Part shown: in pieces, positions 32,606 through 43,932 of the stretch | Layout of the letters: the number at the start of each line of letters is the position of its first letter | Numbering within the stretch: the first letter of the stretch is position 1 | NCBI RefSeq assembly: GCF_004379255.2 | Contig: NC_056048.1 | Span: 26,718,736-26,782,735, forward strand | Source: Salvia splendens | Taxonomy: Eukaryota; Streptophyta; Magnoliopsida; Lamiales; Lamiaceae | Length of the DNA: 64,000 nucleotides | Reading direction: 5' to 3' | Program-made: the position numbers and the translations under genes | The notes under the pieces: generated by a model | Databases searched by the model: none | Told to the model about the DNA's origin: nothing | Seen by the model: the letters and a program-made list of their open reading frames with translations, nothing else

Positions 32606-34126
32606 ATGAAAATGGCTGATGATGATGGTGTGGAAGGAGCAGGTTACTGGCTTCCCTCTGAGTTTCTCACAGACGACGATTTCGTTACCAACAAAGAGAA
32701 TTCCGACTCCAAACGCTTCCCCACTGACTTCCCCTGCAATTTTCAAATTCAGGTACTTGCCTTTTTCTTCTTCATTTAATTTTTCTAATTTCTAATCTCT
32801 GTTATTTTTACCCTTCAGTCAAACAACGGCAGCCAATACGACGCCGTTGGAGATCTCGCTCTCGCCGCCGCTGAAGTCGCGAAGCAGAAGCTGAACCCCT
32901 CCCCGCCGCCGGAAGTCTGCCGGAATACATCGATTGCCAAAACGGGGAGCCTTTTTCCTCCCCAATTTGAAAACATTGGCCCAATGGCAGGGCGAGGAGG
33001 AGGAGGAATGGGGCATGACACGTGGGCCCCAAATCGGGGAAGGGTGGCTCATGGAGGCGGCGCTGCCGCTGCGGCTAAAAAGGCGTGCGCTGGAACAGGA
33101 GTGTTTTTGCCTCGCCGGTACGACACCACCGCTGTCAACTCTCATTCGGCTGCAGCCCCTCGCCGGAGTCTAGGTTTTTCCCCCCATTTCAATTTTCCCT
33201 CCATTTTTTTGTTCTTTACTGCTTTAGTTTTCAATTTTCATTATTTATGTGGTATTTATCGAATTATTATAAAATACTTAAATATCTAGAATTGGTATGA
33301 CTTGTGGACCCATGTTTTGCTTGAAAAAAAAACCCAATTTCAATTGCCCATATTATGGAGTAGTAAAAATTCAGTGATAAGTGATTTGGATATATTGTGC
33401 AAATTTAGTTACACTGGTGCATATAGCAAATGACTATTGTAATTTGTAAAGATATTTTTTTCTGTGGTTAACTAATTTATCATGTAACAATGAATCTGAA
33501 CCAATAATATTTTACCTTATGATGATGCACAAGTTTTGCTTCACTTAGTGCTCTGGTTAAATGTAATTGCACTCGATGCGTTTGCGTTTAGGAAAGTCAA
33601 TGTAGCCCGATAGAAAATTTATTAAATTCTAGCCTAATTATTCCCACCCAATTTGCCTCTAATCTGAGTAGAGTTGATCTGAAATGGATGGGCTCTACGT
33701 CGGTGGAGACTTGATTTAAAATTGCTAAGTGAAATGTAATTTTATTTTGTTTTCTATGTTGCCACTGTGTGTTCAGCTTATCCCTTTCAAGGTAGAGAAG
33801 CCGCTCAAATTCACACCAAGCCTTTACTGTCTCATTTCGTCGAAAACGAAACCCAGCCTCTGCCTCCGCCCAAGATCAGCCGAGGCTTTGCCTCGGATCA
33901 TTGTATGTTTGGATGCTTTAAACAATTCCCAAAATTCCTTTTAAACTTATTGTTAACATTTGAAAGATTAATTGGTATATTTGCAGATTCTGCAGTGGCT
34001 CGAAGGCGTGACTTGGTGGTGCTGCTACTTCAGCAACGCAGCCAGAGGTTACAATCTCCGGTGGCGGAAGGGTCAAGGATTATTGGCTGCGACCGTGGGC
34101 GCCTACCGGTGGAGTGGACTTACTGA
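32606..34126 (+). CDS. Plant-specific protein of unknown function, 255 aa, four exons
   Basis: Exons 32606-32752, 32819-33173, 33777-33902 and 33987-34126 sum to 768 nt with compatible phases and GT-AG introns. An ATG at 32612 in the same frame is an alternative start. The N-terminus ADDDGVEGAGYWLPSEFLTD, the internal GTGVFLPRRYDTT and the C-terminal LPVEWTY recall an uncharacterised plant family (I recall At3g54000-type members), but I cannot assign a function. The middle is Gly/Ala-rich (RGGGGMGHDTW, GGGAAAAAKK). A lysine-proline stretch PLPPPKISRGFASDHYS leads into a basic, glutamine-rich segment (QQRSQRLQ). There is no signal peptide or membrane segment. A CT-rich leader (CTCTCTCTCTCTCTC) precedes the ATG. 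No lesion is visible, and no nearby gene suggests its job. Confidence 0.82.
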
Positions 34127-34735
34127 TGGATGTTACTAGTTTTTGTTTTTGTAACAAGTACCATGTGATGATCAAGTGTGTGTAAGTAAGGTAATAAGCA
34201 GATTATAAAAATGTAGGGAAGATTTGAATTGGAGTAGAAATGTCAAATGGGAGGTCAGAGGTTTGGTTGGTGTGGTTGGTTTTTCTAAGACAGTTTAACA
34301 TTTTTTTGTGGACAAGGCCATTTGTTTGTTTGATAGTAATAACTTTTTTGAATGCAAATTTGATGATATTGCCAATGAATAATGACATAAATTCACGTTA
34401 ATGTGATGCCTGGACAACCAAACGATGCCACTTTGAGTTTAAGAAATTGAAAATTATAGCACAAATTTGATCGAATGGAAAAATCTAGAATTTTTTAAAT
34501 TTCATGATTTGTCATTCAATTTTTAAAGGACGAGAGAAATCATAATTCGATTAAATTTAATGATTTTATAGACAATTAATCCATTTTCAAATTCTTGTGC
34601 ATATGATTTAACAAAATGATGATTTAAGAAAATGATGTTCAGGTATGTGGCTGACTAGTTTTTAGTCAAATTGATTATGTACATTCAGAATTAAAATATG
34701 TATATAGCAAAGATGAGCTACGTTAAATACTAGTA

Positions 34736-34905
34736 TCTCCTTCCACCAAAATTAGACCGATTAGAAATATGGAAATACACATAATTTTATAATATGAATC
34801 TTATAATCCACAAACACTATTTTCACCATATATCTCATTCTCTGTTATTTTATCAATTGTGCATTAAAACCCGTGCTACTTATCTATTTTCAGTGAACGG
34901 AGGTA
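34736..34905. mobile_element. Possible degenerate Stowaway-like MITE
   Basis: TCTCCTTCCACCAAAATTAG after TA and GTGAACGGAGGTAG before TA form weak inverted ends about 170 bp apart. Confidence 0.45.
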
Positions 34906-34929
34906 GTATTATTCTTCACTTATCTAATA

Positions 34930-35169
34930 CTTTCTCCGTCCTAACTAAGTTGAGTAAAAACTTGAGTACGAAGATTTTTTAGAAATTGTGTTGAAAAGTA
35001 GTTGGAGATATTAATAAAGTAGGAAAGATAAATACAAAGTAAAGTATATGATGAAATAAAGTAAGAGTAATTGAATGTTTTATGTTTTTTTATCAAAAAA
35101 GAAAATGACTCAACTTAATTAAGATATCCTAATATTGAATACGTCTCAACATAGTTGGGATGGATGGAG
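34930..35169. mobile_element. Stowaway-like MITE
   Basis: A 240-bp element with ends CTTTCTCCGTCCTAACTAAG and CATAGTTGGGATGGATGGAG, flanked by TA (34928-34929, 35170-35171). Confidence 0.8.
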
Positions 35170-35334
35170 TACTACATCCATCAAATAGAATTTTTTGGAA
35201 CAACAATAATTTTGATATATAATTAATAAAGTAAGAGAGATAAAAAAAATGAGTAAAGCAAGAGAGAAATAGAATTGTAGCATATTGTAAGGTAAGCATT
35301 CTTAAATAAAAAACTTAAAAATTTTCAAATTTAT

Positions 35335-38054
35335 TGTAATGTCCGTTTTTTTTAATTAAAGGGTGTTTGCTTTTTGTGAATATCTTGTTTAAGATATGGT
35401 GTGGTATGTTTTATTTGTTTTACATTATTTATGGGTGTGAATTTTTTTAGTTTATGGTTTGTAAAAAGCAAATTAATATCCTAATTAATAAATTAAATAT
35501 CTCTCTCTCTCTCTCTCCCTCTCTCTCTCGGTTCTCTCCCTCACCCCACGATCTTCTCAACCCTCCCCCACTCCCACAAAACCGATATCTTTCCCTTCTC
35601 AATCACAATCAATCATCGGTTCTCTCTTCTCCCTCACAATCTCAACACCGGTAAGCTTCCTCCCTTCTCCCTCTCGGTTTTTACCTTCTTCCATTCACTC
35701 CCTCTCATCATCTTCTTGGATTCCTCAAGGTGATACCCTCCTTCGTCGTGAATCGGAGTCGTAAGAGGAAGTAAAGCTTTTACACTACGTTGAACTATCC
35801 GGGAAAGGTAATACAAGGCCTCAACTCTCGTTTAATTCGAAAAACATGCATGTAGGACGTTTTGGGAAGGTTTAGATGCTGAATAGGTTTTGTGATTATG
35901 TGTTGTTGTCGAGCATGTTTTGTTAGTAACTGACAGTGGGTTCCGACCCCGTTTTGACTGAGCAAACGATCTCCTTTTGGTACGAAATTTTAACCGTATA
36001 AACTTGGATGTGTCTTCGGTGTGGTGTGTAAATTTCAGCTTCTTTGGATGTCGTATGATTTTACTATGATTTTTGCAAGTAAACTGCGCAGTTCTGCGTG
36101 TGGTGTGTTCTAGGTGATGTTTTCATGTGCAATGGTTGGGTTTCTGAGTGTTGTGCTTTTGTGATGTATGTGGGTGTGTTTGGCCAAGAGATGGCTCGGA
36201 GGAATCAGTGTTTGGTTCGAGAGTTTTCGTGTGTGTTGGCCGAGAGTTGTTGGGTTCAGCCTAGGGCAGATTTGTGGAGAGTCTGGAAGGGATGATCCCA
36301 GGTGTTTGGGTGTGTTTTGGGATGTAGAATGCGTGGTGTGTTTGTCGTATAGGGTTTGAGAATCGGGGGTCAGAGGAAAAGGGGTGTAAACTAGGTGCCG
36401 AGCAGACGGCCGAGGTGGTCGGCCGAGGTGCCGAGCATGCGGCCGAGATGGTCGGCCGAGGTGCCGAGCAGGCGGCCGAGACGGTCGGTCGAGGTGCCGA
36501 GCCGGACGGCCGAGATGGTCGGCCGAGGTGCCGAACAGGCGGCCGAGACGGTCGGCCGAGGTGCCGAGCCGGACGGCCGAGATGGTCGGCCGAGGTGCCG
36601 AGCTGTGCCGAGACAGGTGCCGAGCTGTGCCGAGACATGTGCCGAGCTGTGCCGAGACAAGTGCCGAGCTGTGCCGAGACAGGTGCCGAGCTGTGCCGAG
36701 ACAGGTGCCGAGCTGTGCCGAGACAGGCGGCCGAGGTGCCGAGCCAGGCGGCCGAGACGGTCGGCCGAGGTGCCGAGCCAGGCGGCCGAGACGGTCGGCC
36801 GAGGTGCCGAGCCAGGCGGCCGAGACGGTCGGCCGAGGTGCCGAGCCAGGCGGCCGAGACACCGAGCCAGGCCGAGACGCCGATCCTTTTTCCGAGCTTT
36901 TTCCGAACCTTTTCCGAGCCAAGTGAGCCGTTGCACAGTAAGGGTATGCCAGGAGTTTGAGTGTTGTGTGTGTGTCGTGTGCGCGTTTTGAGTACGTCGT
37001 ATGCGTGTCGGGTGCGTGCGGGGTGTGTTTTCGGGCGTGTCTTTGTGTGTTTGGCTTATGAGATGTTGTTAAGTGTGTGTTCGTGTAACGTGCTAGATGT
37101 TGAAGTCGTCCACGTAGGAATCATGCATTGTCGTTTAAACATCGTCTACCCTGACTCTAATCATGATTTATTTATCTTTCAAAAGGGTGATCTTTTTCGA
37201 GGAAAGTGTGGTTGAAGGGAACTGTTTTAAAAGCTAAGCAATCGAGGTGGGCTTTTCTACCCTACTTTTATGTGGGTTATCTTTAAATACGGACTTTGTT
37301 CCGGAAATGTTTATGGAGGTGAACTGTTTGTCTTGCCAATTGTTTTGTTTTGAAACCTATCTGAAGTGGTTTACCACATATGTTTAATCGAATTCGGGTC
37401 TGTTGGGCTGCGAACCCTCAGGCTAGTGTACACGAGACCGGGAGCCATCTGAGAGCAAGTTGGCCGGTCTAGTTGACCTGGGGTGTGGCCACGCCCCTTG
37501 TCATGGTTGGATCAGATAGTGTATGATAGTGGGAATAAGGGTGGCAATATCTGAAAATGACTGCGCAGTCGAATTTATGAAATATATTTTGTGTACTTGG
37601 GTTACTTTCTTACACTTAAAACCCCAAGGTTACACTGATGTGGCATGACAAACTATGATTTTGGCGTGTGTCCACTGAGTGCAATAAGTACTCAGCCCTG
37701 CATGTTGTTTTCTTAATGTGCAGGTTGAGCGGCGATGGGGATGACGGATGTTGAGCAGTGAAAGCCAAATGAGTGTTTTTACTTGGTCTTTTGGATGGTG
37801 TCGTGTCGTCATACCCGGCATCATCTGTCTTTTGGTCTTTTCCGCTGCTTTGTAATCCGATACATTGTTTTTATTTAACTCTGTTTACATTAACTTTAGA
37901 AATGTCTTCTTAGTACAATGTTTGAAGTGAACTTCTTTTTAATAAATGCTTTTGGGTCAAATATTCCTGTTCTCCCCTTTCTTCCCCGCTTCTTTATTCC
38001 TCCCCTAGTCACGGTCCACCGTACTTCCTATCCTTAGGAAATGCGGGCGTGACA
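35335..38054 (+). repeat. Tekay 5' LTR (2720 bp)
   Basis: TG...CA LTR with a CT microsatellite near 35503, a GC-rich minisatellite at 36394-36893 and CA just before the primer site. It is 78 bp longer than its partner. Confidence 0.95.
36394..36893. repeat. GCCGAG-rich minisatellite in the 5' LTR
   Basis: About 500 bp built on GCCGAG. Three blocks are seen: units of GAGGTGCCGAGC with GGCGGCCGAGA(T/C)GGTCGGCC; six copies of a 22-bp unit (TGCCGAGCTGTGCCGAGACAGG); and three full copies of a 34-bp unit (GTGCCGAGCCAGGCGGCCGAG...). The base bias leaves long open frames on both strands, which I do not regard as genes. Confidence 0.92.
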
Positions 38055-38662
38055 GAGTGGTATCAGAGCCTAGGTTTTCTCTTTCTGCTCTGGACCCAAA
38101 AAAAAAAAAAATTCTTTTTCTGACTGGAGTAAGTTTTCAAAAGTGTCATTGGCTCAACATCCGACTCATCGCACTCAACCTGAAATGAGGTAATGAAAAT
38201 TTCGAAATTTTGGAAAGTATATGGAAGTGGAGGAAATTGTGATTTTGGTGTTGAAAATGATTTTTATGTAAAGTTTAAGTAAATGTTGAGACATGTGGAA
38301 GGGTACAACGTGATGTGGAAAAGTTGGAAATTATTTGAGTTATGAACTGTTATGGTGTTATGAACTGTTGATGTATGATGAACTTATATGAAAGCATGTG
38401 GCTGATGTGTGATGATATGATGACGTGAATGTTGATGTGAGCTTTTATGTGAGTATGTGTTGGCCTTTTGAATGTTTGAACTTAGACGTGATAGAATTTC
38501 ACTAGTGCTTCTTGGACCTATGGTAGATAAGAGCTTTTGGCCTTTGAACACCAGCGGGTTTGGGTTAGAACAGCGATACGTGCATACACTCTCTCTCTCT
38601 CTCTTCTTCGGTTATGTACTCTGTTTTTTATACGCGAGGCGGTTGTTTCTGTTTTTCTATAG

Positions 38663-39184
38663 ATGGCGCGTATGTTCCGAACCCCGCGACGGAGTGATCG
38701 CGATAGACTTAGGGCACAGAGGGTGCTCAGGGATTATAGAGTGTACCGGAAGAAGGATCACGTACCGTTGATCGAGTTCGTGGCACACTTCGACACCCTC
38801 TGGAGGGCAGCTCAGGAGTTCGGAGTGACAGAGCATGACGGCATTGAGAAGCTAATAGATTTGCTTCCCGATAGCTGGAAGGAGTGGGCCGAAAGAACGG
38901 CGAGGAGGTACACGTGGCATGAGCCCGCTACCGACGACATGGTGGGTGACATGGCTGGCTTTCGGAAAGCCGTGTATTGTGCACTGGTGGACTCTCGAGA
39001 GGAGCAGCCCCCACAGGAGGTGGAAGAGAGGGTCGTGTATCAGGACAAGTATGTGAGCATGTACGAGGGTGAACAAGGGTATGAAGATGTTTATGAGGAG
39101 GCTCTGCCAGGGAACTCCGAGGAGGACGACGACGAAGACCCGGAGGAAGGGCCTATGGATGAGGATGATAGAGTCGTAGTCTAG
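38663..39184 (+). CDS. Extra ORF (173 aa) upstream of gag in the Tekay element
   Basis: An intact frame between the 5' LTR and the gag-pol ORF, on the same strand and ending 217 bp before the gag ATG. The N-terminus is basic (ARMFRTPRRSDRDRLRAQRV). The middle (PLIEFVAHFDTLWRAAQEFG, then IEKLIDLLPDSWKEWAERTA) has a weak gag-like look (helical, tryptophan-containing). The C-terminus is strongly acidic (NSEEDDDEDPEEGPMDEDD). I do not recognise a domain with certainty. It could be a duplicated gag segment, an accessory protein or captured host sequence. The clean frame with biased composition suggests it has been translated. Confidence 0.65.
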   Translation: MARMFRTPRRSDRDRLRAQRVLRDYRVYRKKDHVPLIEFVAHFDTLWRAAQEFGVTEHDGIEKLIDLLPDSWKEWAERTARRYTWHEPATDDMVGDMAGFRKAVYCALVDSREEQPPQEVEERVVYQDKYVSMYEGEQGYEDVYEEALPGNSEEDDDEDPEEGPMDEDDRVVV

Positions 39185-39400
39185 AATTAGAATAGTTCGT
39201 TGTCTTTTCAGTTTTTGCTTTCAGTACGATCTACTCTTGGGAACAATGTTGGCCTTCTTTCTTTTAATGAGAATTTGGATTTTGATATATATATCCTATG
39301 TGTTGCATCTTATACTACATGAAGATTTTATAAGAAAATTTTGAGAAAGTGGTAATTTTGGATGAGAATTGTAGTAACACTTTTTGGATATTGAATCAGA

Positions 39401-42400
39401 ATGCCGCCAAGACGTGCACGCCAACCACGACAAGGACCCAACGTGGAGGCACCACCTCCACCACCACCGCCACCACCACCTCCACCCCCGCCTCAACAAG
39501 AAAGATTCATAGTTACGTTCTCAAGGCAGAATCCCCCAAAATTTGACGGACAAGGAGACCCATCCAAAGCGGAAGAGTGGATACGCGGCCTCGAGCGTAT
39601 CTTCAGGGCCATGGAGTGCACAGATAGGGAGCGCATTGCTGGTGCTACCTTTCAACTGTCAGGTGCTGCCGATTACTGGTGGGAGACTCGGCAAAGAACT
39701 ATGAATCCTGCCCGCCTGGAGGCGCTAACATGGGAGGAGTTTAAAGTAGAGATCGATAACAAGTATGTTCCAAAGACGTACAGACGGGCCAAGGTGGTTG
39801 AGTTCCACACACTAAGCCAAGGCCGAATGACTGTAACCGAGTATGACCGAGCCCTCGCGCAGATGGCACGATATGCGCCCGAGTTGATGGACACCGATGA
39901 GAAATGGGCGGTGAAGTTCCGGGCCGGGCTCAGAGATGAGATAAAGGCCGCATTGGCCTGTCGAGGAGAACTCTCCTACTCGGAGATCTTGACTTGTGCA
40001 CTGGACGTGGAAGATGCACTCCCTAAGCCAAGAGTTGTGGCAACAACAAACGCGACACCTCTACAAGCTCAGCCGGGCCACCAAGAGAAGAGGAGGTGGG
40101 ATGGTGACCAGGCTCAGTATGGTGGTAAGAGGCCACAACACATGAGGAACCCACCCTACAATGGCGGGAGACAGAATACTTTCCAACCGAGGGCAAACTT
40201 TCCGCCGAGGAACCCTCAATGTGGAAGGTGCTTCAAGTACCACGCCGGGGAGTGTCGAGACCCTAGGTGCTTCAACTGTGGTGGGAGTGGCCACTACATC
40301 CGAAATTGCCCAAACAAGCACATGGGAACGGGAACGAGACAGAACCAGCTAGGTTTCCGTCCACAATCCCAGGCACTACCTGCACCTCCACCGCAACAAC
40401 GCCGCCAAGGATTACCATCGCAAGCAAGGGCCTACGCCTTGAAGGGGAAACAGCCGGCAAACGGGAAAGAAACCTTTGAGCAAGGAAACTTGGCAGGTAT
40501 GGGCACACTTCTCAATATGCCTATAGTTGTCTTGTTTGATACGGGTGCGTCGCATTCCTTTATATCAACGTCTTGTGTGGATACTTTGGAATTACCTACT
40601 GTTAAGACCGAACCCACTATGAGTGTGACCTCACCGGTAGGCGGGGCTATAGATATATCCCGATCTTGTGCATGTGTGAACTTTGGAATAGGTGAACTCA
40701 GTTTAGTGGCTTATAATTTGCAAGTAATGACGATGGGTAGCGTAGACATAATCTTGGGTATGGATTGGTTAGCGGAGAACCACGTTACCCTTCATTGTAG
40801 AGAAAGGGAAATTTCGTTTGAAACCCCCGGAAAAGAGCCGATGAAGTTTCACGGAGTCCCAATGAGCCGACGCAAGTCCATTATCTCTGCGCTGCAAGCC
40901 ACTACAATGATGAGGAAGGGATGTCCAGCGTACCTTGTTTATTTGAATGGGGAGGAGAAGAAAGACAGGAAGATAGAAGATGTGGCGATAGTGAGTGAAT
41001 ATCCCGATGTCTTCCCCGATGCATTGCCGGGACCCCCACCCGACAGGCAAGTAGAATTCACGATCGATCTGGAGCCCGGATCGGCACCAATATCCAAAGC
41101 ATCTTATAGAATGGCGCCAAAAGAGTTGGAGGAGCTTAAGGTGCAACTGCAAGAGCTACTGGAATTGGGATTCATTAGACCTAGCGTGTCACCATGGGGA
41201 GCACCAGTGTTGTTCGTAAAGAAGAAGGATGGAACGATGAGGATGTGCAACGACTATCGGGAGCTAAACAAACTAACGCTGAAGAACAAGTATCCACTAC
41301 CAAGGATAGACGACTTGTTTGACCAACTTCGAGGGGCAGGAGTCTTCTCTAAGATGGATTTGAGGTCTGGGTACCATCAGCTGAGGGTTCGGCGAGAAGA
41401 TGTACCCAAGACAGCTTTTCGAACAAGATATGGTCATTATGAGTTCGTTGTAATGCCTTTTGGACTGACGAACGCCCCGGCAGTGTTCATGGACCTTATG
41501 AACCGCGTGTTCCATCCATTTCTGGATCGGTTTGTCCTGGTTTTCATCGATGACGTGCTTGTTTACTCAAAGAACGAGGAGGAGCACAAAGAGCACTTGA
41601 GAACCGTCCTAGCAACTCTAAGGGACGAGAAACTATATGCCAAGTTCAGTAAATGCGAGTTTTGGCTCAAGGAAGTAAATTTTCTTGGACATGTAGTAAC
41701 TTCAGATGGAATTCGTGTAGATCCGGCCAAGGTAGAAGCGGTGCAGGAGTGGAAGTCACCTTCTACACAAAACGAAATCCGAAGCTTTTTAGGACTGGCG
41801 GGCTATTATCGAAGATTCATCGAGGGATTCTCGAAGATAGCAAGGCCAATGACGCAACAACTGAAAAAGGGAGTCAAGATGATTTGGACGCCAGAATGTG
41901 AGGCGAGCTTTCAGTTGTTGAAGGAGAAATTGACCACCGCACCAATCCTAGCTGTGCCGGAGCCAGAGACTGACTATGCAGTATATACGGATGCGTCGAA
42001 GGTGGGACTGGGATGTGTGCTTATGCAGAAGGGGAAAGTGATTGCATATGCATCGAGACAATTGAAGCCCCATGAACTGAATTATCCGACGCATGACTTG
42101 GAACTGGCAGCTGTGGTACATGCTTTGAAGATCTGGAGACATCATCTTTATGGAGTCCGTTGTGAGATATACACGGACCATAAGAGTCTAAAGTACTTCT
42201 TTGAGCAAAAGGAGTTGAACATGCGCCAACGTAGGTGGCTCGAGTTGGTAAAGGACTACGATTGTGGTATAAATTACCATCCGGGAAAAGCAAACGTAGT
42301 GGCCGATGCTCTTAGTAGGAAGTCTCAATCTCAGCTGGCCACCTTTCTTACTATCGAGGAGAGTATAATCCAAGAGTTCAGTAAGATGCGCTTGGAAGTG

Positions 42401-43888
42401 GTGAGAATGCCCGAGACTGTGGAAGGGATAGTAGCCACGTTGGTGATGGAACCCGACTTAAGAGCCAGAATTGTAGAAGCTCAACGGCGAGATACGTTAC
42501 TAGAAAAGATTCGCTCAGAAGTGAGGACGGGTGAACTCGGAAATTTTCGTGAGGCAGCGGATAATGGTCTCACATACAAGGGAAGGTTGTGTGTGCCTAA
42601 GGATGAAGGCCTGAGGATGGAAATCATGAGAGAAGCACATGAAACCCCATACGCTGCTCATCCAGGGAGCACCAAAATGTATCAAGACTTGAAAAGACAG
42701 TTTTGGTGGAACGGTATGAAAAAGCATGTTGCGGCATTTGTGGAGAGATGCCTAGCATGTCAACAAGTAAAGGCGCTACACCAACGGTCCTATGGGAAAT
42801 TGCAACCCCTCGAGATTCCGGAATGGAAGTGGGAACATATTGCAATGGACTTTGTGGTAGGACTGCCAAAATCCCAGCGAGGGAACACGGTGATTTGGGT
42901 GATTATAGATCGCCTCACCAAATCTGCCCATTTTGTGCCGGTTCGTGCCACTTATGGATCCGATCAGTTGGCTAAGGTATATGTACGGGAAATTATACGC
43001 TTGCATGGAGTTCCAGCGACAATCACATCTGATCGTGATGCTAAATTCACTTCTAGATTTTGGACAAGCCTGCAGCGCGAGTTGGGGACTAAGTTGAATT
43101 TCAGTACAGCGTTCCACCCGCAAACCGACGGGCAGTCGGAGAGAACGATACAAGCATTGGAGGACATGCTACGAGCCGTGGTGCTAGATCGAGGCGTAGG
43201 TTGGGAAGAAGTGTTGCCCTTGGTAGAGTTCGCTTACAATAATAGTTACCAGGCGACTATCAAGATGGCCCCATATGAGGCCTTGTATGGAAAGAAGTGT
43301 AGATCGCCACTTTATTGGGATGAAGTGGGTGAGAGAAGAATTCTCGGACCAGACTCTGTAGAAGAGATGATAGAGATTGTCCGACAAATCCGTGGGAGGA
43401 TCAAGGAGGCACAAGATCGACAGAAATCTTATGCGGATGTTCGAAGGACCGAGTTACAGTTCGAGGTCGGGGAAAAGGTCTTTCTGAAAGTTTCCCCTTC
43501 TAAGGGAATAACTCGTTTTGGAGTGAAGGGAAAGCTGAGACCCCGATTTATTGGTCCATACGAGATTTTGGATAGAGTCGGCGTGGTAGCATACAGGTTG
43601 GCTCTACCACCAAGCTTTGGAAATGTGCACAACGTCTTCCATGTGTCACAATTGAGGAAGTACGTGTTTGACCCCACACACATCGTTCACCAAGAAGAGA
43701 TGATGGTCCTAAATCCCGATCTAAGCTATGAGGAGAAGCCCGAGGCCATTTTGGACCGAAGAGTGCAAGAATTGAGGAATAAGTCAATTGCTTCGGTGAA
43801 AGTACGGTGGAGGAATCATGGAGTCGAAGAAGCAACATGGGAATTAGAAGATAAGATGAGAGAGAAGTTTCCGGAGCTGTTTGAGTAA
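39401..43888 (+). CDS. Tekay/Del gag-pol polyprotein, 1495 aa, intact
   Basis: Domain order fits Gypsy: gag, protease, RT, RNase H, integrase. A polyproline stretch follows the N-terminus (residues 18-31); gag core [20 protein letters not shown]. The CCHC knuckle [14 protein letters not shown] is near residue 290 and the protease site DTGAS near 380. RT has [16 protein letters not shown] and the catalytic FIDDVLVYS near 715. RNase H begins [13 protein letters not shown] near 862 and ends [15 protein letters not shown]. The integrase zinc region [20 protein letters not shown] is near 1087; the catalytic DDE acids lie in [18 protein letters not shown] and DGQSERTIQ. The C-terminus ([19 protein letters not shown]) is the chromodomain-like segment typical of Tekay/Del. 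Key residues are all present. Confidence 0.97.
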   Translation: MPPRRARQPRQGPNVEAPPPPPPPPPPPPPPQQERFIVTFSRQNPPKFDGQGDPSKAEEWIRGLERIFRAMECTDRERIAGATFQLSGAADYWWETRQRTMNPARLEALTWEEFKVEIDNKYVPKTYRRAKVVEFHTLSQGRMTVTEYDRALAQMARYAPELMDTDEKWAVKFRAGLRDEIKAALACRGELSYSEILTCALDVEDALPKPRVVATTNATPLQAQPGHQEKRRWDGDQAQYGGKRPQHMRNPPYNGGRQNTFQPRANFPPRNPQCGRCFKYHAGECRDPRCFNCGGSGHYIRNCPNKHMGTGTRQNQLGFRPQSQALPAPPPQQRRQGLPSQARAYALKGKQPANGKETFEQGNLAGMGTLLNMPIVVLFDTGASHSFISTSCVDTLELPTVKTEPTMSVTSPVGGAIDISRSCACVNFGIGELSLVAYNLQVMTMGSVDIILGMDWLAENHVTLHCREREISFETPGKEPMKFHGVPMSRRKSIISALQATTMMRKGCPAYLVYLNGEEKKDRKIEDVAIVSEYPDVFPDALPGPPPDRQVEFTIDLEPGSAPISKASYRMAPKELEELKVQLQELLELGFIRPSVSPWGAPVLFVKKKDGTMRMCNDYRELNKLTLKNKYPLPRIDDLFDQLRGAGVFSKMDLRSGYHQLRVRREDVPKTAFRTRYGHYEFVVMPFGLTNAPAVFMDLMNRVFHPFLDRFVLVFIDDVLVYSKNEEEHKEHLRTVLATLRDEKLYAKFSKCEFWLKEVNFLGHVVTSDGIRVDPAKVEAVQEWKSPSTQNEIRSFLGLAGYYRRFIEGFSKIARPMTQQLKKGVKMIWTPECEASFQLLKEKLTTAPILAVPEPETDYAVYTDASKVGLGCVLMQKGKVIAYASRQLKPHELNYPTHDLELAAVVHALKIWRHHLYGVRCEIYTDHKSLKYFFEQKELNMRQRRWLELVKDYDCGINYHPGKANVVADALSRKSQSQLATFLTIEESIIQEFSKMRLEVVRMPETVEGIVATLVMEPDLRARIVEAQRRDTLLEKIRSEVRTGELGNFREAADNGLTYKGRLCVPKDEGLRMEIMREAHETPYAAHPGSTKMYQDLKRQFWWNGMKKHVAAFVERCLACQQVKALHQRSYGKLQPLEIPEWKWEHIAMDFVVGLPKSQRGNTVIWVIIDRLTKSAHFVPVRATYGSDQLAKVYVREIIRLHGVPATITSDRDAKFTSRFWTSLQRELGTKLNFSTAFHPQTDGQSERTIQALEDMLRAVVLDRGVGWEEVLPLVEFAYNNSYQATIKMAPYEALYGKKCRSPLYWDEVGERRILGPDSVEEMIEIVRQIRGRIKEAQDRQKSYADVRRTELQFEVGEKVFLKVSPSKGITRFGVKGKLRPRFIGPYEILDRVGVVAYRLALPPSFGNVHNVFHVSQLRKYVFDPTHIVHQEEMMVLNPDLSYEEKPEAILDRRVQELRNKSIASVKVRWRNHGVEEATWELEDKMREKFPELFE

Positions 43889-43932
43889 TCTAGGGAAATT
43901 TCGGGACGAAATTTTTTTTAAGGTGGGAGGAA

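Larger units (their letters stand above)
34127..35334. other. Intergenic DNA with two Stowaway-like MITEs
   Basis: No gene recognised between the unknown gene and the Tekay element; MITEs are listed separately. Confidence 0.6.

Noticed and set aside
36110..36991. Long open frames on both strands (up to 270 aa) across the LTR minisatellite, repeated at 44633-45511
   Set aside because: They exist in several frames at once because the GCCGAG repeat lacks stop codons, are Arg/Ser/Pro repeats, and change length with the array. No start context or homology.
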